Virus record (IMG/VR): IMGVR_UViG_3300028590_000327
Span: 1 to 25,623 of that record
From: a virus
Direction: 5' to 3' (one strand)
Length of the DNA: 25,623 nucleotides
Of the stretch, positions 1 to 7,512 are shown in pieces (within the stretch, counting starts at the first letter, position 1; the number at the start of each line of letters is the position of its first letter). A program made the translations under genes and the position numbers. The notes under the pieces were generated by a model. It was not told where the DNA came from and did not search any database. It worked only from the letters and a program-made list of their open reading frames with translations.

Positions 1-1
1 G

Positions 2-31
2 GAATACCTCCGCACAAGCAAGGGGAATTGA
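2..31 (+). CDS. 3' end of an upstream gene (partial)
   Basis: The first bases are open in one frame and close with TGA at 29-31, giving a C-terminal tail of nine residues (EYLRTSKGN). The TGA is followed at once by the GTG start of the next gene, the same stop-start packing seen throughout this phage. The body of the gene lies outside the window, so its product cannot be named and the call rests mainly on context. Confidence 0.3.
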   Translation, partial: EYLRTSKGN

Positions 32-283
32 GTGGCTGAACAGCGAGACAACAGCGGAGCCATCTTCCGCGTCGACAACCCCAAGTCCGACCGGCATCCG
101 CCCTACAGCGGCAAGGCCACCGTTGGCGGCGTCGATTACTACATGGATGCGTGGGTCAATGAGACCAAGGACGGCAAGAAATACTTCGCCGTCAAGTTCA
201 AGCCACGCGAGCCGGCCGCGCCGAAAGGCGAAGAGTCGCAGGTCGTGACGCGGCCCGATGAAGACCGGGAGTGCCCGTTCTGA
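32..283 (+). CDS. Small conserved-type phage protein, unknown function
   Basis: An 83-residue hydrophilic protein. The GTG start has an AGGGG ribosome binding site about six bases upstream. The sequence has a beta-rich look in the middle (GGVDYYMDAWVNETKDGKKYFAVKFKPRE), the sort of strand-turn-strand segment seen in small single-stranded-DNA-handling or decoration-like phage proteins, and ends in an acidic tail (RPDEDRECPF). Acidic tails are common on single-stranded DNA binding proteins, but the protein is too short and undiagnostic for that call. Its stop overlaps the ATG of the next ORF (TGATG), so it is probably co-translated with the following microproteins. Function is not recognised. 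Confidence 0.7.
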   Translation: MAEQRDNSGAIFRVDNPKSDRHPPYSGKATVGGVDYYMDAWVNETKDGKKYFAVKFKPREPAAPKGEESQVVTRPDEDRECPF

Positions 284-408
284 TGCTCCGGCTCCCCACC
301 GTGGACCTGCAACCTCTCGCCGACGCCATCCGCTACGCCGCCGACATGGGTATGTGGATCGCCGTCGTCTGGGCCATCGTGAGAATCATCGACCGCCCCG
401 CCCGATAA
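283..408 (+). CDS. 41-residue single-pass membrane microprotein
   Basis: The ATG overlaps the TGA of the preceding gene (TGATG at 281-285). The product has a polar N-terminus (residues 1-20) and one hydrophobic helix at about residues 21-35 (ADMGMWIAVVWAIVRII), then a short basic tail. This fits a small inner-membrane peptide. A holin-like or membrane-anchoring role is possible but unproven. The stop codon TAA lies within one copy of the CCGATAAC motif (402-409). The coupling to genes on both sides supports translation despite the small size. Confidence 0.5.
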   Translation: MLRLPTVDLQPLADAIRYAADMGMWIAVVWAIVRIIDRPAR

Positions 409-409
409 C
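402..409 (+). repeat. CCGATAAC motif at a gene boundary
   Basis: It spans the TAA stop of the 41-residue membrane ORF, in the same orientation as transcription. It is one of seven exact copies in the window. Confidence 0.4.
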
Positions 410-415
410 CGGACC

Positions 416-598
416 ATGCTGATCTACGAACTCACCGGACCCGGATACGTCTACACGGTCTGTGCCACTCCCGGCCAACGCCAGCGAGTGGTGCATGCCT
501 GCCCGGCGATTGCGTTCACGATTGGGAAGCCGCTCGAAAAGCTGCTGAAGATTTTTGATGACGGCCGGCTCAAGCTGATTGAAGTTCGCGAGCAATGA
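416..598 (+). CDS. 60-residue hypothetical protein
   Basis: The ATG at 416 follows the preceding stop by seven bases. The protein (begins MLIYELTGPGYVYTV) has an alternating beta pattern in its first half and a helix-like charged segment in the second (PLEKLLKIFDDGRLKLIEVREQ). There is no signal peptide or membrane segment. The stop overlaps the next ATG (ATGA at 595-598), placing it in the same compact operon as the two membrane microproteins. No family is recognised. The minus-strand ORFs here are less consistent with the overlapping start-stop layout. Confidence 0.55.
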   Translation: MLIYELTGPGYVYTVCATPGQRQRVVHACPAIAFTIGKPLEKLLKIFDDGRLKLIEVREQ

Positions 599-696
599 CC
601 CGGCAATCCGCCGAATCCCCGAACCCATCCCCCGTCGCCCTTGGCATCCTCGCCATCATGGCCGGGATGCTCCTGCTGATTGAAAGCTGGCAGTGA
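595..696 (+). CDS. 33-residue membrane microprotein
   Basis: The ATG overlaps the previous stop (ATGA). The peptide has a short Ser/Pro-rich start (residues 1-12) and then one hydrophobic stretch (VALGILAIMAGMLLLIESW) that can span a membrane once. Its TGA overlaps the GTG of the terminase small subunit ORF (GTGA at 693-696). It is the second tiny membrane peptide in 700 bases. Both could be holin/antiholin-like or superinfection peptides, but nothing in the sequence decides this. Confidence comes from the chain of overlaps rather than from homology. Confidence 0.45.
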   Translation: MTRQSAESPNPSPVALGILAIMAGMLLLIESWQ

Positions 697-1430
697 CCAC
701 GGACACCAACACCCCAGACGAACAGGCGAGCACCGCGCGCGCGCGCGGTGCTACCGCAAAGTGTCAAGATGGGGAATGTGAGGGGGCAGGGTGCGATGGC
801 TCGCCAGAACGCACAGGAGGCCCGCAGATGCATCGGGACGCGGAGGGGCATGAACAGGTGTCCAGCGTTGCGGGAGCGATTCCTGGGGCAAGCCAGTGGG
901 CCGCGGGCGATGAATTGGCGGATAAGGTCTGTGACGCTGCCGCCGATGTCGCGGACCGTGTGGAAAACGCACAGCTAAAAAGGCTCTCGAATAACCAAAA
1001 GGCGTTCCTGTTTCAGTACGCACGCATCGGAACGGTGACGCACGCGGCTGAGGCGGCTGGGGTTGGACGGCGGCAGCACTACGACTGGCTGAAGGACGCA
1101 GACTACGCCGCTGCATTCGAGCAAGCCAACCGGGAAGCCTGTGATGTTCTGGAACAAGAGGCCCGCCGTCGCGCTACGGAGGGCTGGGACGAGCCGGTCT
1201 TTCACGAAGGCGGGCAGTGCGGCGTCAAGCGGAAGTTCTCGGACACGCTCCTGATCTTTCTGATGAAGGGCGCGATGCCTGAGAAGTACCGCGACAACGT
1301 GAGTATCGAGCACACGGCAGGCCCGCCGGCCATTGTGGAAGATGAGAACTGGTATGGAAACTCGGCGCATCGTCTTGCCGAAGCCGCTGCCGCATCAACT
1401 GCCGGTTCTCCTGAGTCCGGCGAGGTTTAA
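693..1430 (+). CDS. terS: Terminase small subunit (DNA-packaging, DNA-binding)
   Basis: The small terminase recognises packaging-site DNA and loads the large subunit. Residues about 97-135 form a helix-turn-helix-like segment (SNNQKAFLFQYARIGTVTHAAEAAGVGRRQHYDWL), and the following part (EQEARRRATEGWDEPVF, then RKFSDTLLIFLMKGAMPEKYRDN) is typical of phage small terminases and helix-turn-helix packaging proteins. Start: the GTG at 693 overlaps the previous stop, giving 245 residues. An in-frame ATG at 828 has a near-perfect AGGAGG Shine-Dalgarno at 815-820 and would give 200 residues, leaving out the low-complexity N-terminus that contains palindrome copy 1 (STARARGA). Both starts may be used. 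The 3' end overlaps the large subunit gene. Confidence 0.85.
   Translation: MTTDTNTPDEQASTARARGATAKCQDGECEGAGCDGSPERTGGPQMHRDAEGHEQVSSVAGAIPGASQWAAGDELADKVCDAAADVADRVENAQLKRLSNNQKAFLFQYARIGTVTHAAEAAGVGRRQHYDWLKDADYAAAFEQANREACDVLEQEARRRATEGWDEPVFHEGGQCGVKRKFSDTLLIFLMKGAMPEKYRDNVSIEHTAGPPAIVEDENWYGNSAHRLAEAAAASTAGSPESGEV
729..752. repeat. GC-alternating palindrome, copy 1
   Basis: A perfect 24-bp palindrome with core ACCGCGCGCGCGCGCGGT (18 bp, seven CpG steps) and outer arms AGC/GCT. It lies in the N-terminal part of the terminase small subunit frame and is read as STARARGA. If that gene starts at 828, this copy is intergenic. Confidence 0.95.
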
Positions 1431-2640
1431 GGTTGTCGTCTGCGGGAGGCGGTGGGGAAAGTCCACGATGGGCCAGTGCATGTCCATCAAGGGGCATGGC
1501 CCACACCGCGGGGCATTGCGCGGCGCGCGCGATGGTGGCAATATCTGGTGGGTCGCCCCGTCCTACAACGTCTCCAATGAATTCTGGCGAGACCTCAAGC
1601 GGTCCTGCGCCGGAACGTGGATCGACAAGGACGAGGTGGAGCGGCGCATCGAGTTCGCCCCCCCGGAAGGGATGCGGCGGGGCGGTTCTGTCACCCTGAA
1701 GTCTGCGGACCGGCCGGACTCTCTCCGCGGTTCCGGCCTGGACGGGCTGATCGTCGACGAATTCGCGTCGATCAAGCGGGATGCCTGGATCGAATCCCTG
1801 CGCCCCACGCTCTCGGACAAGAATGGATGGGCGGCGCTGATTGGCACGCCCAAAGGGTTCAATCTGTTCTGGGACATCTTCCAGGCGGCGGAGAATCGCG
1901 AGCAATGGGAACGCTGGCAACGGCCATCCAGTGACAACCCCCTGATTTCTGCGGAGGAACTGGCGCTCGCCCGCGAGGACATGGGCGGGTTCGCATTTGG
2001 GCAGGAATACGAAGCGCGGTTTGATTCCGAAGGTCGCGGCATCTTCCAGCGGGAGTGGCTGGCGCAGTTCGTCGACGTGGCTCCGCGGTGCAAGCGGTAC
2101 ATCCGGTATTGGGACAAGAGCGCCAGCGAAACCGGAGACTACTCAGTCGGCGTCCTCATGGGACACGGGGAAGACGACCTGCTGTATGTCATCGACGTAG
2201 TCCGCGGGCAGTGGTCGCCGCACGCACGAAACGAAGTCATTGAGCAAACGGCGGAACTGGATGTCCAGGCTTATGGCAAGGACCTGGAACTCTGGATCGA
2301 AAAGGAGCCGGGCGGAACGTCTAAGGAAGTGACGTTGATTCACGCCCGGCTGTGGGCGAGGTTCTCACCGCGGTTCGACCCCCCTGTGACGGCGAAGCTC
2401 ACGCGCTGGCGCCCGTTCGCGGCACAGTGCGAGGCGGGGCGGGTGCGCATTGCGCGCGGCAAGTGGAACCGCCCCTGGATTGACGAGCTGGTCAATGTCG
2501 GCCCGGATGACCGGGAGTACGACCACGATGACCAAGCGGACGCGACAGCGGGCGCGTGCAACAAGATTCTCCTGAAGCCGGAACAGAAGCCCTCGCTCCC
2601 TCCCCGTGGTGCGGCAGGGCTGGGGCGGTTCTCGCGGTAG
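1354..2640 (+). CDS. terL: Terminase large subunit (packaging ATPase and nuclease)
   Basis: This is the motor that cuts concatemers and pumps DNA into the prohead. From the ATG at 1354 the protein has 428 residues: deviant Walker A GRRWGKST at about 31-38, Walker B LIVDEF at about 132-137, coupling motif GTPKG at about 164-168, then an RNase H-like nuclease half with RYWDKS (Asp about 254), an acidic IEKEPGG segment and a terminal DHDDQADATAGA. All expected catalytic elements are present and the length is normal. The gene overlaps the small subunit by 77 bases. Alternative in-frame starts are TTG 1333 and ATG 1342; the ATG at 1354 is chosen because the GGAAG at 1336-1340 is better placed for it than for 1342. 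Confidence 0.95.
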   Translation: METRRIVLPKPLPHQLPVLLSPARFKVVVCGRRWGKSTMGQCMSIKGHGPHRGALRGARDGGNIWWVAPSYNVSNEFWRDLKRSCAGTWIDKDEVERRIEFAPPEGMRRGGSVTLKSADRPDSLRGSGLDGLIVDEFASIKRDAWIESLRPTLSDKNGWAALIGTPKGFNLFWDIFQAAENREQWERWQRPSSDNPLISAEELALAREDMGGFAFGQEYEARFDSEGRGIFQREWLAQFVDVAPRCKRYIRYWDKSASETGDYSVGVLMGHGEDDLLYVIDVVRGQWSPHARNEVIEQTAELDVQAYGKDLELWIEKEPGGTSKEVTLIHARLWARFSPRFDPPVTAKLTRWRPFAAQCEAGRVRIARGKWNRPWIDELVNVGPDDREYDHDDQADATAGACNKILLKPEQKPSLPPRGAAGLGRFSR

Positions 2641-2659
2641 GGGAACGATAACGGGGGCC

Positions 2660-4351
2660 ATGGCGGACTTCCTCGACACATTCACGGCCACCGACAACGC
2701 CGCCCTGCTGTCGCACACCAGCGACTCAGGCGGAACGTATGCAGCGGCCACGAGCTTCGGCTCGTCTGTCGCCACGATCGTCAGTAACCGGGCAATCGGG
2801 GCCGCCGCCAATCAGTTGTTCCGCACATCGGGAAGCCCGGCCGACGCTGACTATTCGGTGACTGGTCGATTCCTGTTCAAGACGAACACCACTGACCACT
2901 ACGGCGTGATGGTGCGGGTGCAGGCGGCGGCGCAGGAGTGGTATTCGCTCACCTACCAGAACGGCGTATTCAATCTCTACAAGAACGCAGCGTCCGGACT
3001 GGACTCCGTCAGTGGGACGCTGACGGCTGACGATTCCTACGACCTCACGATTGAAGCGTCCGGCAGTGCGACAACGGCCCTGAAGTGTCGGGTTCGGCGC
3101 GTCAGTGATGGCAAGTGGCTGATTGCCGGGAATTGGGTGGATCGTCGGTTGCGGGGCAACTGCATCTCTGTCAGCGACAGTTCCTCGCCGGTGACGGCTG
3201 CCGGGTCTGCCGGGATCTGGCTCGGTACGTCGAATGGTTCGTCCACGGGACTGATGCTCGACGAACTGACGGCCAGTGATGACCCAATCTCCGGCGAGTT
3301 TATCGCCATTGATGATGCGGCCATCTTCTACTCACTTGGAAATTGGGCGTTCTCCGGCAGTGATTACGCTATCACGGTCAACACGGGTGCTTATGCGAAG
3401 TTCAATTTCCCTGGCACTTCGGTACACGTCAAAGTCGATGTGTCGGCGCAGGTCTCCGGGTCGGTCAGTGCGGCGGATTATCCGAAGCTGATCTACGAAA
3501 TTGACGGGGTTGTGCAGGACCATCTCCAACTCACGTCATGGGCTGAGTGGGTCGAGCTGGCGCAAGGTCTGACGGACGGGCCGCACACGCTCAAGCTGTA
3601 CTTCGGCGGCTGCAATCCGCTGGACTACGACCGCTGGACGCCAGTCATGGCGCTCAAGGTGACGGGGTTTATGGTTGATGCGGGAAAAGCGATCTCCGCA
3701 CCGACAACGTACAGCCGCCGGATGCTGGTCTATGGTGATTCGCAGGGAGAAGGCTTTGACGCCATCTCTCTTGCTGGCGGTGTTGCAGCGATGGACCCCA
3801 CGCGAGCGTATCCCATGCTGTTGGCGGCAGAACGCAACGCGGAAGTCACCGTCGTGTGCTTCGCCAGTCAGGGGTACACAGCGGATGTCCCTACTGCGAG
3901 CGTTCCAAACCTTGAGGACGCCTGGGATTTCAAGTTCAGCGGGCAATCGAGGCTCACTGGCGGCGAGTTCGCCGAGACCTACGACGAAATCCTGTGCTGT
4001 CACGGGCAGAACGACGCGGGAGATGTCACGGCGGTTGTCACGGCCCTGGCTGCGGCATGGCGAACGGCTGCGCCCACAACGCCAATCTACTTCTGTCGCC
4101 CGCCGAGCGGTGAGCACTCCACCGAGATTGCTGCCGGTGTTGCGGCTGCTTCTGACGCCAACGTGATCTATGTCGACACGGGCGAGGACGCGAGAGCGCC
4201 CGAAGGCAACGCGAACGGCGTGCATCTGTCGCTTCAGGGGCAGGAATACTACGTCAGTCTGCTGGTGGCACAGCTTCCGGCGGTGAGTGGCGGCGGAGGA
4301 TTCTTCGGCGGTCCGGCTGGTCCCTTCAACAAAACCCCCTTCCTGTTCTGA
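2660..4351 (+). CDS. LamG-like / SGNH-hydrolase virion protein, copy 1 (putative glycan-binding adhesin)
   Basis: A 563-residue three-part protein. Residues 1 to about 205 look like a concanavalin/LamG-type beta sandwich, about 210-340 like a second beta domain of the type found before SGNH esterases, and about 350-545 form an SGNH/GDSL hydrolase fold: block I VYGDSQGEG (Ser361), block III GQND (Asn451) and block V GVH (His522). The residue three before the His is Asn519 (NGVH) where active enzymes have Asp (DGIH), so catalysis may be weak or lost. A glycine-rich tail ends in PFLF. It is paralogous to 4868-6850. The start at 2660 is chosen because MADFLDTF aligns with MAEFLYDS of the paralog. 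The location between terminase and portal is odd for a receptor-binding or capsule-modifying protein. Confidence 0.8.
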   Translation: MADFLDTFTATDNAALLSHTSDSGGTYAAATSFGSSVATIVSNRAIGAAANQLFRTSGSPADADYSVTGRFLFKTNTTDHYGVMVRVQAAAQEWYSLTYQNGVFNLYKNAASGLDSVSGTLTADDSYDLTIEASGSATTALKCRVRRVSDGKWLIAGNWVDRRLRGNCISVSDSSSPVTAAGSAGIWLGTSNGSSTGLMLDELTASDDPISGEFIAIDDAAIFYSLGNWAFSGSDYAITVNTGAYAKFNFPGTSVHVKVDVSAQVSGSVSAADYPKLIYEIDGVVQDHLQLTSWAEWVELAQGLTDGPHTLKLYFGGCNPLDYDRWTPVMALKVTGFMVDAGKAISAPTTYSRRMLVYGDSQGEGFDAISLAGGVAAMDPTRAYPMLLAAERNAEVTVVCFASQGYTADVPTASVPNLEDAWDFKFSGQSRLTGGEFAETYDEILCCHGQNDAGDVTAVVTALAAAWRTAAPTTPIYFCRPPSGEHSTEIAAGVAAASDANVIYVDTGEDARAPEGNANGVHLSLQGQEYYVSLLVAQLPAVSGGGGFFGGPAGPFNKTPFLF

Positions 4352-4360
4352 GAGGCAAGG

Positions 4361-4708
4361 ATGCCTTATCCGTTTTCAAAGCCCCGTCCGACGATCACGC
4401 GGGACATTGACGAATCGCCCGCGGTGCAGTTGCGCTCTGGCGGGCAGATGATCGACCGGATGCACGTCACGAATCCGTCCGCGGATACTGTGATGTACTT
4501 CAATGCGTGGGACGTGTTGCTGGCGAACCTGAACACGGGGACTTCCCGGATGTTGTTCGATCATGCGATTCCGGCCGGGCAGACGCTGGTGATTGAGGAC
4601 TTGCCGCTGGAGAACGGGTTCACGGTGAAGTGTACCAGTGCGGCGGGCGCGGCGGATGCGACGGCCCCGAATGCTGCGGGCGTGGTTCACGATTGGAAGA
4701 TGGAATAG
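4361..4708 (+). CDS. Small beta-rich virion-associated protein, unknown
   Basis: A 115-residue protein with a good ribosome binding site (GAGAGGCAAGG directly before the ATG). The sequence is dominated by beta-strand-like segments (DRMHVTNPSADTVMYFNAWDVLLANLNTG..., LVIEDLPLENGFTVKCTSAAGAADAT) and resembles small phage proteins that form a jelly-roll or Ig-like decoration domain. It lies nine bases after the first SGNH paralog and before the second, so it is probably a structural partner of both. No enzymatic motif is seen, and no specific family is recognised. Confidence 0.7.
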   Translation: MPYPFSKPRPTITRDIDESPAVQLRSGGQMIDRMHVTNPSADTVMYFNAWDVLLANLNTGTSRMLFDHAIPAGQTLVIEDLPLENGFTVKCTSAAGAADATAPNAAGVVHDWKME

Positions 4709-4867
4709 TGACGCGGTTCCGCCCTATGCTGCCCCCGTTGGGGCGACGTGTCTGTCATGCCCCGTGGCTATCACTGGGGCGGTTCCATGCGACGTGTCGC
4801 AGTCGTTCTCTTCGTGTTTGCAGGGCTGCTGTCTGTTGGGCTGATCGGCATTCGGAGGCCGCGAACA

Positions 4868-6850
4868 ATGGCTGAGTTCCTTTACGACTCAATCACTGGT
4901 GCCAACGGCACGAACATCACCGCCCACACGGGCGAGTTGGGGGCGACCAATTCGTATCAGCCGCAAGGTGCTGGTACGGTCCTCATCAACAACAACGCGG
5001 CGTACTGCACGGGCGGCCCGGCCTACGTCATCACCAGCGGGACGCCGGACACTGCCGACTACACGGTCGAAGCAGTGGTCGATGTCAAATCGGTCATCGC
5101 CGACACGGTGACGAATGGGTGCGTTCTGTTCCTGCGACTGCCAGCAACAGGCAGTGCGTGGATTGCGGTTCTTTTTAACGGCGAATACTGCGCGGTCGCA
5201 TGGGACGGAAACCTTGGCTCCCTGATTTCTGCGCCGCTGTCCGTTGGTCAACACGTCGTTCGGGTGTCCGTTGCCGGAACGAGCGTCAACGTCTATTTCG
5301 ACGGCGTCCTCAACCAGACCGTCACGGCATCGTCGCCCACCGCCAAGGGTAAGGCTGGTTACGGCTGGCAGTCGGCCATTACCACGACGACCGGCATCCA
5401 CATTATGTCGGTCATCGCCTACGACGCGGTTGTCGATATCCCGATCAGCGATCCGAACGTCTGGACCTCCGGCAACTGGTACGACGACGGATCGGGTTCG
5501 CTGCAGGACAGCAACGTCCATGCGGATGCGACCTACATCGCCTCGGTGAATGCCGGTGCGGAAAGCAGGGTACAGTGGACAGGGACAGGAGCTGTGCCGG
5601 TCTTTGAGAATTCCGAGTTGTCCAGCACCGCAGACGGCAGTCGTCCAGTGGTGCGGTATCGCGTTGATTCGGGTTCGTGGAGCACCGTCGAACTGTCGGC
5701 CAACTCCAACACGCCGATTGTTCTGGATGGCCTGTCGAATGCAGCCCACGTTCTGACGCTTCAGTTCGATCACACAGACTGGATTCAATCGCGATGGACC
5801 TCGCCGACAAACAAGGTGAAGCTGGTTGGCTTCCACACTCGCAACGCCGCCAGTGAAGCCATCGGTGCTACCTATGCACCGGAAGCCGACTACATCGTCT
5901 GCTACGGCGATTCGATTACAGAAGGCTTGTACATCGACGCCGCGAGCATCGCTGGAGGGACCGCCGCGAAATCGTGGTCGACGCTGCTTGCGGCAACTCT
6001 CGGAATGAACTGCATCAACGTCGGCTTCGGTGAGTTGGGCTGGAAGTACGGTCCAACGACCGGCGGCGTTCCCAAGTTCATCGACACGGCAACGCCAGCG
6101 AATTCATCGTTCAAGTCTCACATTTCCGGGAAGTCGCGTCTTGTCGCAGGGGCAGCGCTCCCGGCGGTGAAGCACGTCTTCGTGAACCTTGGGACAAACG
6201 ACAGCCTCAACAGTGTCGATCCAACGGCAGAAGTCACGGCCGGACTGGCTCAGTTGCGGCCGGCATATCCGTCACCCGCCCACATCTGGATCATCGTCCC
6301 GTTTGGCGGCTATTGCCGGTCGCAGGTAACTGCCGGTTTCAATGCTGCGACGACTGACGGCAAGATGCACCTGATCGACTTGGGTGCGGCTGGCGAAGCT
6401 CTCAGCACAACCGATGGCATCCATCCCAACGCGACAGGGCAAAGCGATGCGGCGTCACTGATCTATGACGAGGTGGTTGCCGCTGGCGGACTAGACCCGT
6501 CAATTGACCACATCGACGCCCCGACATCGTCGACGATTGGGCTGACGGGAACGGCGTTGACGGTCAGTTGGTCGTACTCCGGAACAATCGACAACGTCGA
6601 CATCCTGCTGTCACTGGACGGCGGTTCGACCTACCCCACCACCATCGTCAGCAGCGAGCCAAATACCGGCAGCTATTCCTACACGCCAACCACCGACCAC
6701 ATCACCGCCACGGCAAAGGTCAAGGTGCGTTCGTCCGCCGATGCCCTGGTGTTCGCCGTCAGTGACACGTTCGTGATTGCGACGACGGAAGCGGCGGGCG
6801 GCGGTGTGGCCCTGATCGGTAACGGATTGATTCGAGGAGTTGCCCAATGA
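4868..6850 (+). CDS. LamG-like / SGNH-hydrolase virion protein, copy 2 (putative glycan esterase adhesin)
   Basis: A 660-residue protein. Residues 1 to about 200 are a LamG-like beta sandwich and about 200-335 a second beta domain. Residues about 340-535 are an SGNH hydrolase with an intact triad: GDS (Ser349), GTND (Asn444) and DGIHPN (Asp516, His519). A C-terminal Ig-like domain (about 545-645; TVSWSYSGTIDNVDILLS..., SDTFVIATT) resembles the Kre9/KNH type. SGNH enzymes on phages typically deacetylate surface polysaccharide. The ATG at 4868 has GGAGG nine bases upstream and matches the N-terminus of the paralog. The frame stays open upstream and encodes a hydrophobic segment from an ATG at 4787 that could give a membrane-anchored form. 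Confidence 0.85.
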   Translation: MAEFLYDSITGANGTNITAHTGELGATNSYQPQGAGTVLINNNAAYCTGGPAYVITSGTPDTADYTVEAVVDVKSVIADTVTNGCVLFLRLPATGSAWIAVLFNGEYCAVAWDGNLGSLISAPLSVGQHVVRVSVAGTSVNVYFDGVLNQTVTASSPTAKGKAGYGWQSAITTTTGIHIMSVIAYDAVVDIPISDPNVWTSGNWYDDGSGSLQDSNVHADATYIASVNAGAESRVQWTGTGAVPVFENSELSSTADGSRPVVRYRVDSGSWSTVELSANSNTPIVLDGLSNAAHVLTLQFDHTDWIQSRWTSPTNKVKLVGFHTRNAASEAIGATYAPEADYIVCYGDSITEGLYIDAASIAGGTAAKSWSTLLAATLGMNCINVGFGELGWKYGPTTGGVPKFIDTATPANSSFKSHISGKSRLVAGAALPAVKHVFVNLGTNDSLNSVDPTAEVTAGLAQLRPAYPSPAHIWIIVPFGGYCRSQVTAGFNAATTDGKMHLIDLGAAGEALSTTDGIHPNATGQSDAASLIYDEVVAAGGLDPSIDHIDAPTSSTIGLTGTALTVSWSYSGTIDNVDILLSLDGGSTYPTTIVSSEPNTGSYSYTPTTDHITATAKVKVRSSADALVFAVSDTFVIATTEAAGGGVALIGNGLIRGVAQ

Positions 6851-7512
6851 TTACGGCCGCCAATCGCGCGGAAGCCCCCCTGTTCACCACCCAGACCGCA
6901 GACGGTGCGGCCGCCAACGCTACGGGGACGCCCACGGGTGTCCTGTACGTCAACGGCACGGCCAACGGAGCGACGGTGACGGTCACGAACATCGCGACAG
7001 GACTCTACAAGGCATCCTTCACCGTCCCGTCCTCGGTGGTCGATTACGACGCCCTTTCGCTGATCATCTCAGCGACGGTCGATGGCACGGCCGCGAAGGG
7101 GCGGGTGTGGTCGGCAACAGTGGCCGACGCCGCGCTCTCCATCTCCCCGATCGTCGGCGAAGTCGTCCCTCGCACCTTCACCTTCCGGCACACCGCCTAC
7201 CTGGGCGAGATCGCCGACAACACGATCACGGCGACCTCGACGGCCAACGGTGTTACGGAAGCCGAACCGCTCAACGGCATCGCCTCCCTCTCCCTGACGG
7301 TCATCGACAAGGCTACCAAGGCCACGGTGCAGCAGGTCGAGAACGCGGGCCTGGATCGCACGGACGACGCCAACGGCAACATCACCTGGACGAACAATTC
7401 CGCCATGACCTCCAGCGAGCGGACGCTGGAAGCCTACCTCTGGGACGATAGCGGCCCATCGGTGGTCATGTCCGGTGAAATCCTCATCAAGTACGCCAAG
7501 CGGGGAAGCTAA
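6847..7512 (+). CDS. Beta-rich virion protein, two-domain, unknown (putative head or fibre accessory)
   Basis: The ATG overlaps the stop of the SGNH gene (ATGA). The 221-residue product is rich in Ala, Thr and Val and has two beta-sandwich-like parts. The first, about 10-95, resembles an Ig-like adhesin repeat (GVLYVNGTANGATVTVTNIATGLYKASFTVP). The second, about 105-215, has the pattern of phage tail or fibre lattice domains (GEVVPRTFTFRHTAYLG, EAYLWDDSG, GEILIKYAKRGS). There is no catalytic motif and no signal peptide. The portal gene starts immediately after its stop, so it belongs to the late structural operon. The function is inferred only from composition and place. Confidence 0.7.
   Translation: MITAANRAEAPLFTTQTADGAAANATGTPTGVLYVNGTANGATVTVTNIATGLYKASFTVPSSVVDYDALSLIISATVDGTAAKGRVWSATVADAALSISPIVGEVVPRTFTFRHTAYLGEIADNTITATSTANGVTEAEPLNGIASLSLTVIDKATKATVQQVENAGLDRTDDANGNITWTNNSAMTSSERTLEAYLWDDSGPSVVMSGEILIKYAKRGS

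Noticed and set aside
3536-4225. Long minus-strand ORF (229 codons) opposite the first SGNH gene
   Set aside because: The plus strand carries clear SGNH motifs in its own frame; the minus product is an Arg-rich shadow with no domain and no start signal.
4708-4875. 55-codon ORF overlapping the preceding stop (TAGTG) upstream of the second SGNH gene
   Set aside because: Arg/Cys-rich and without pattern; the alternative frame, with a hydrophobic leader running into the hydrolase, is more convincing.
4889-5836. Minus-strand ORF of 315 codons
   Set aside because: It lies wholly opposite the LamG-like part of the second SGNH protein, and its composition (Arg, Asp, Val rich) is typical of an antisense shadow in GC-rich DNA.
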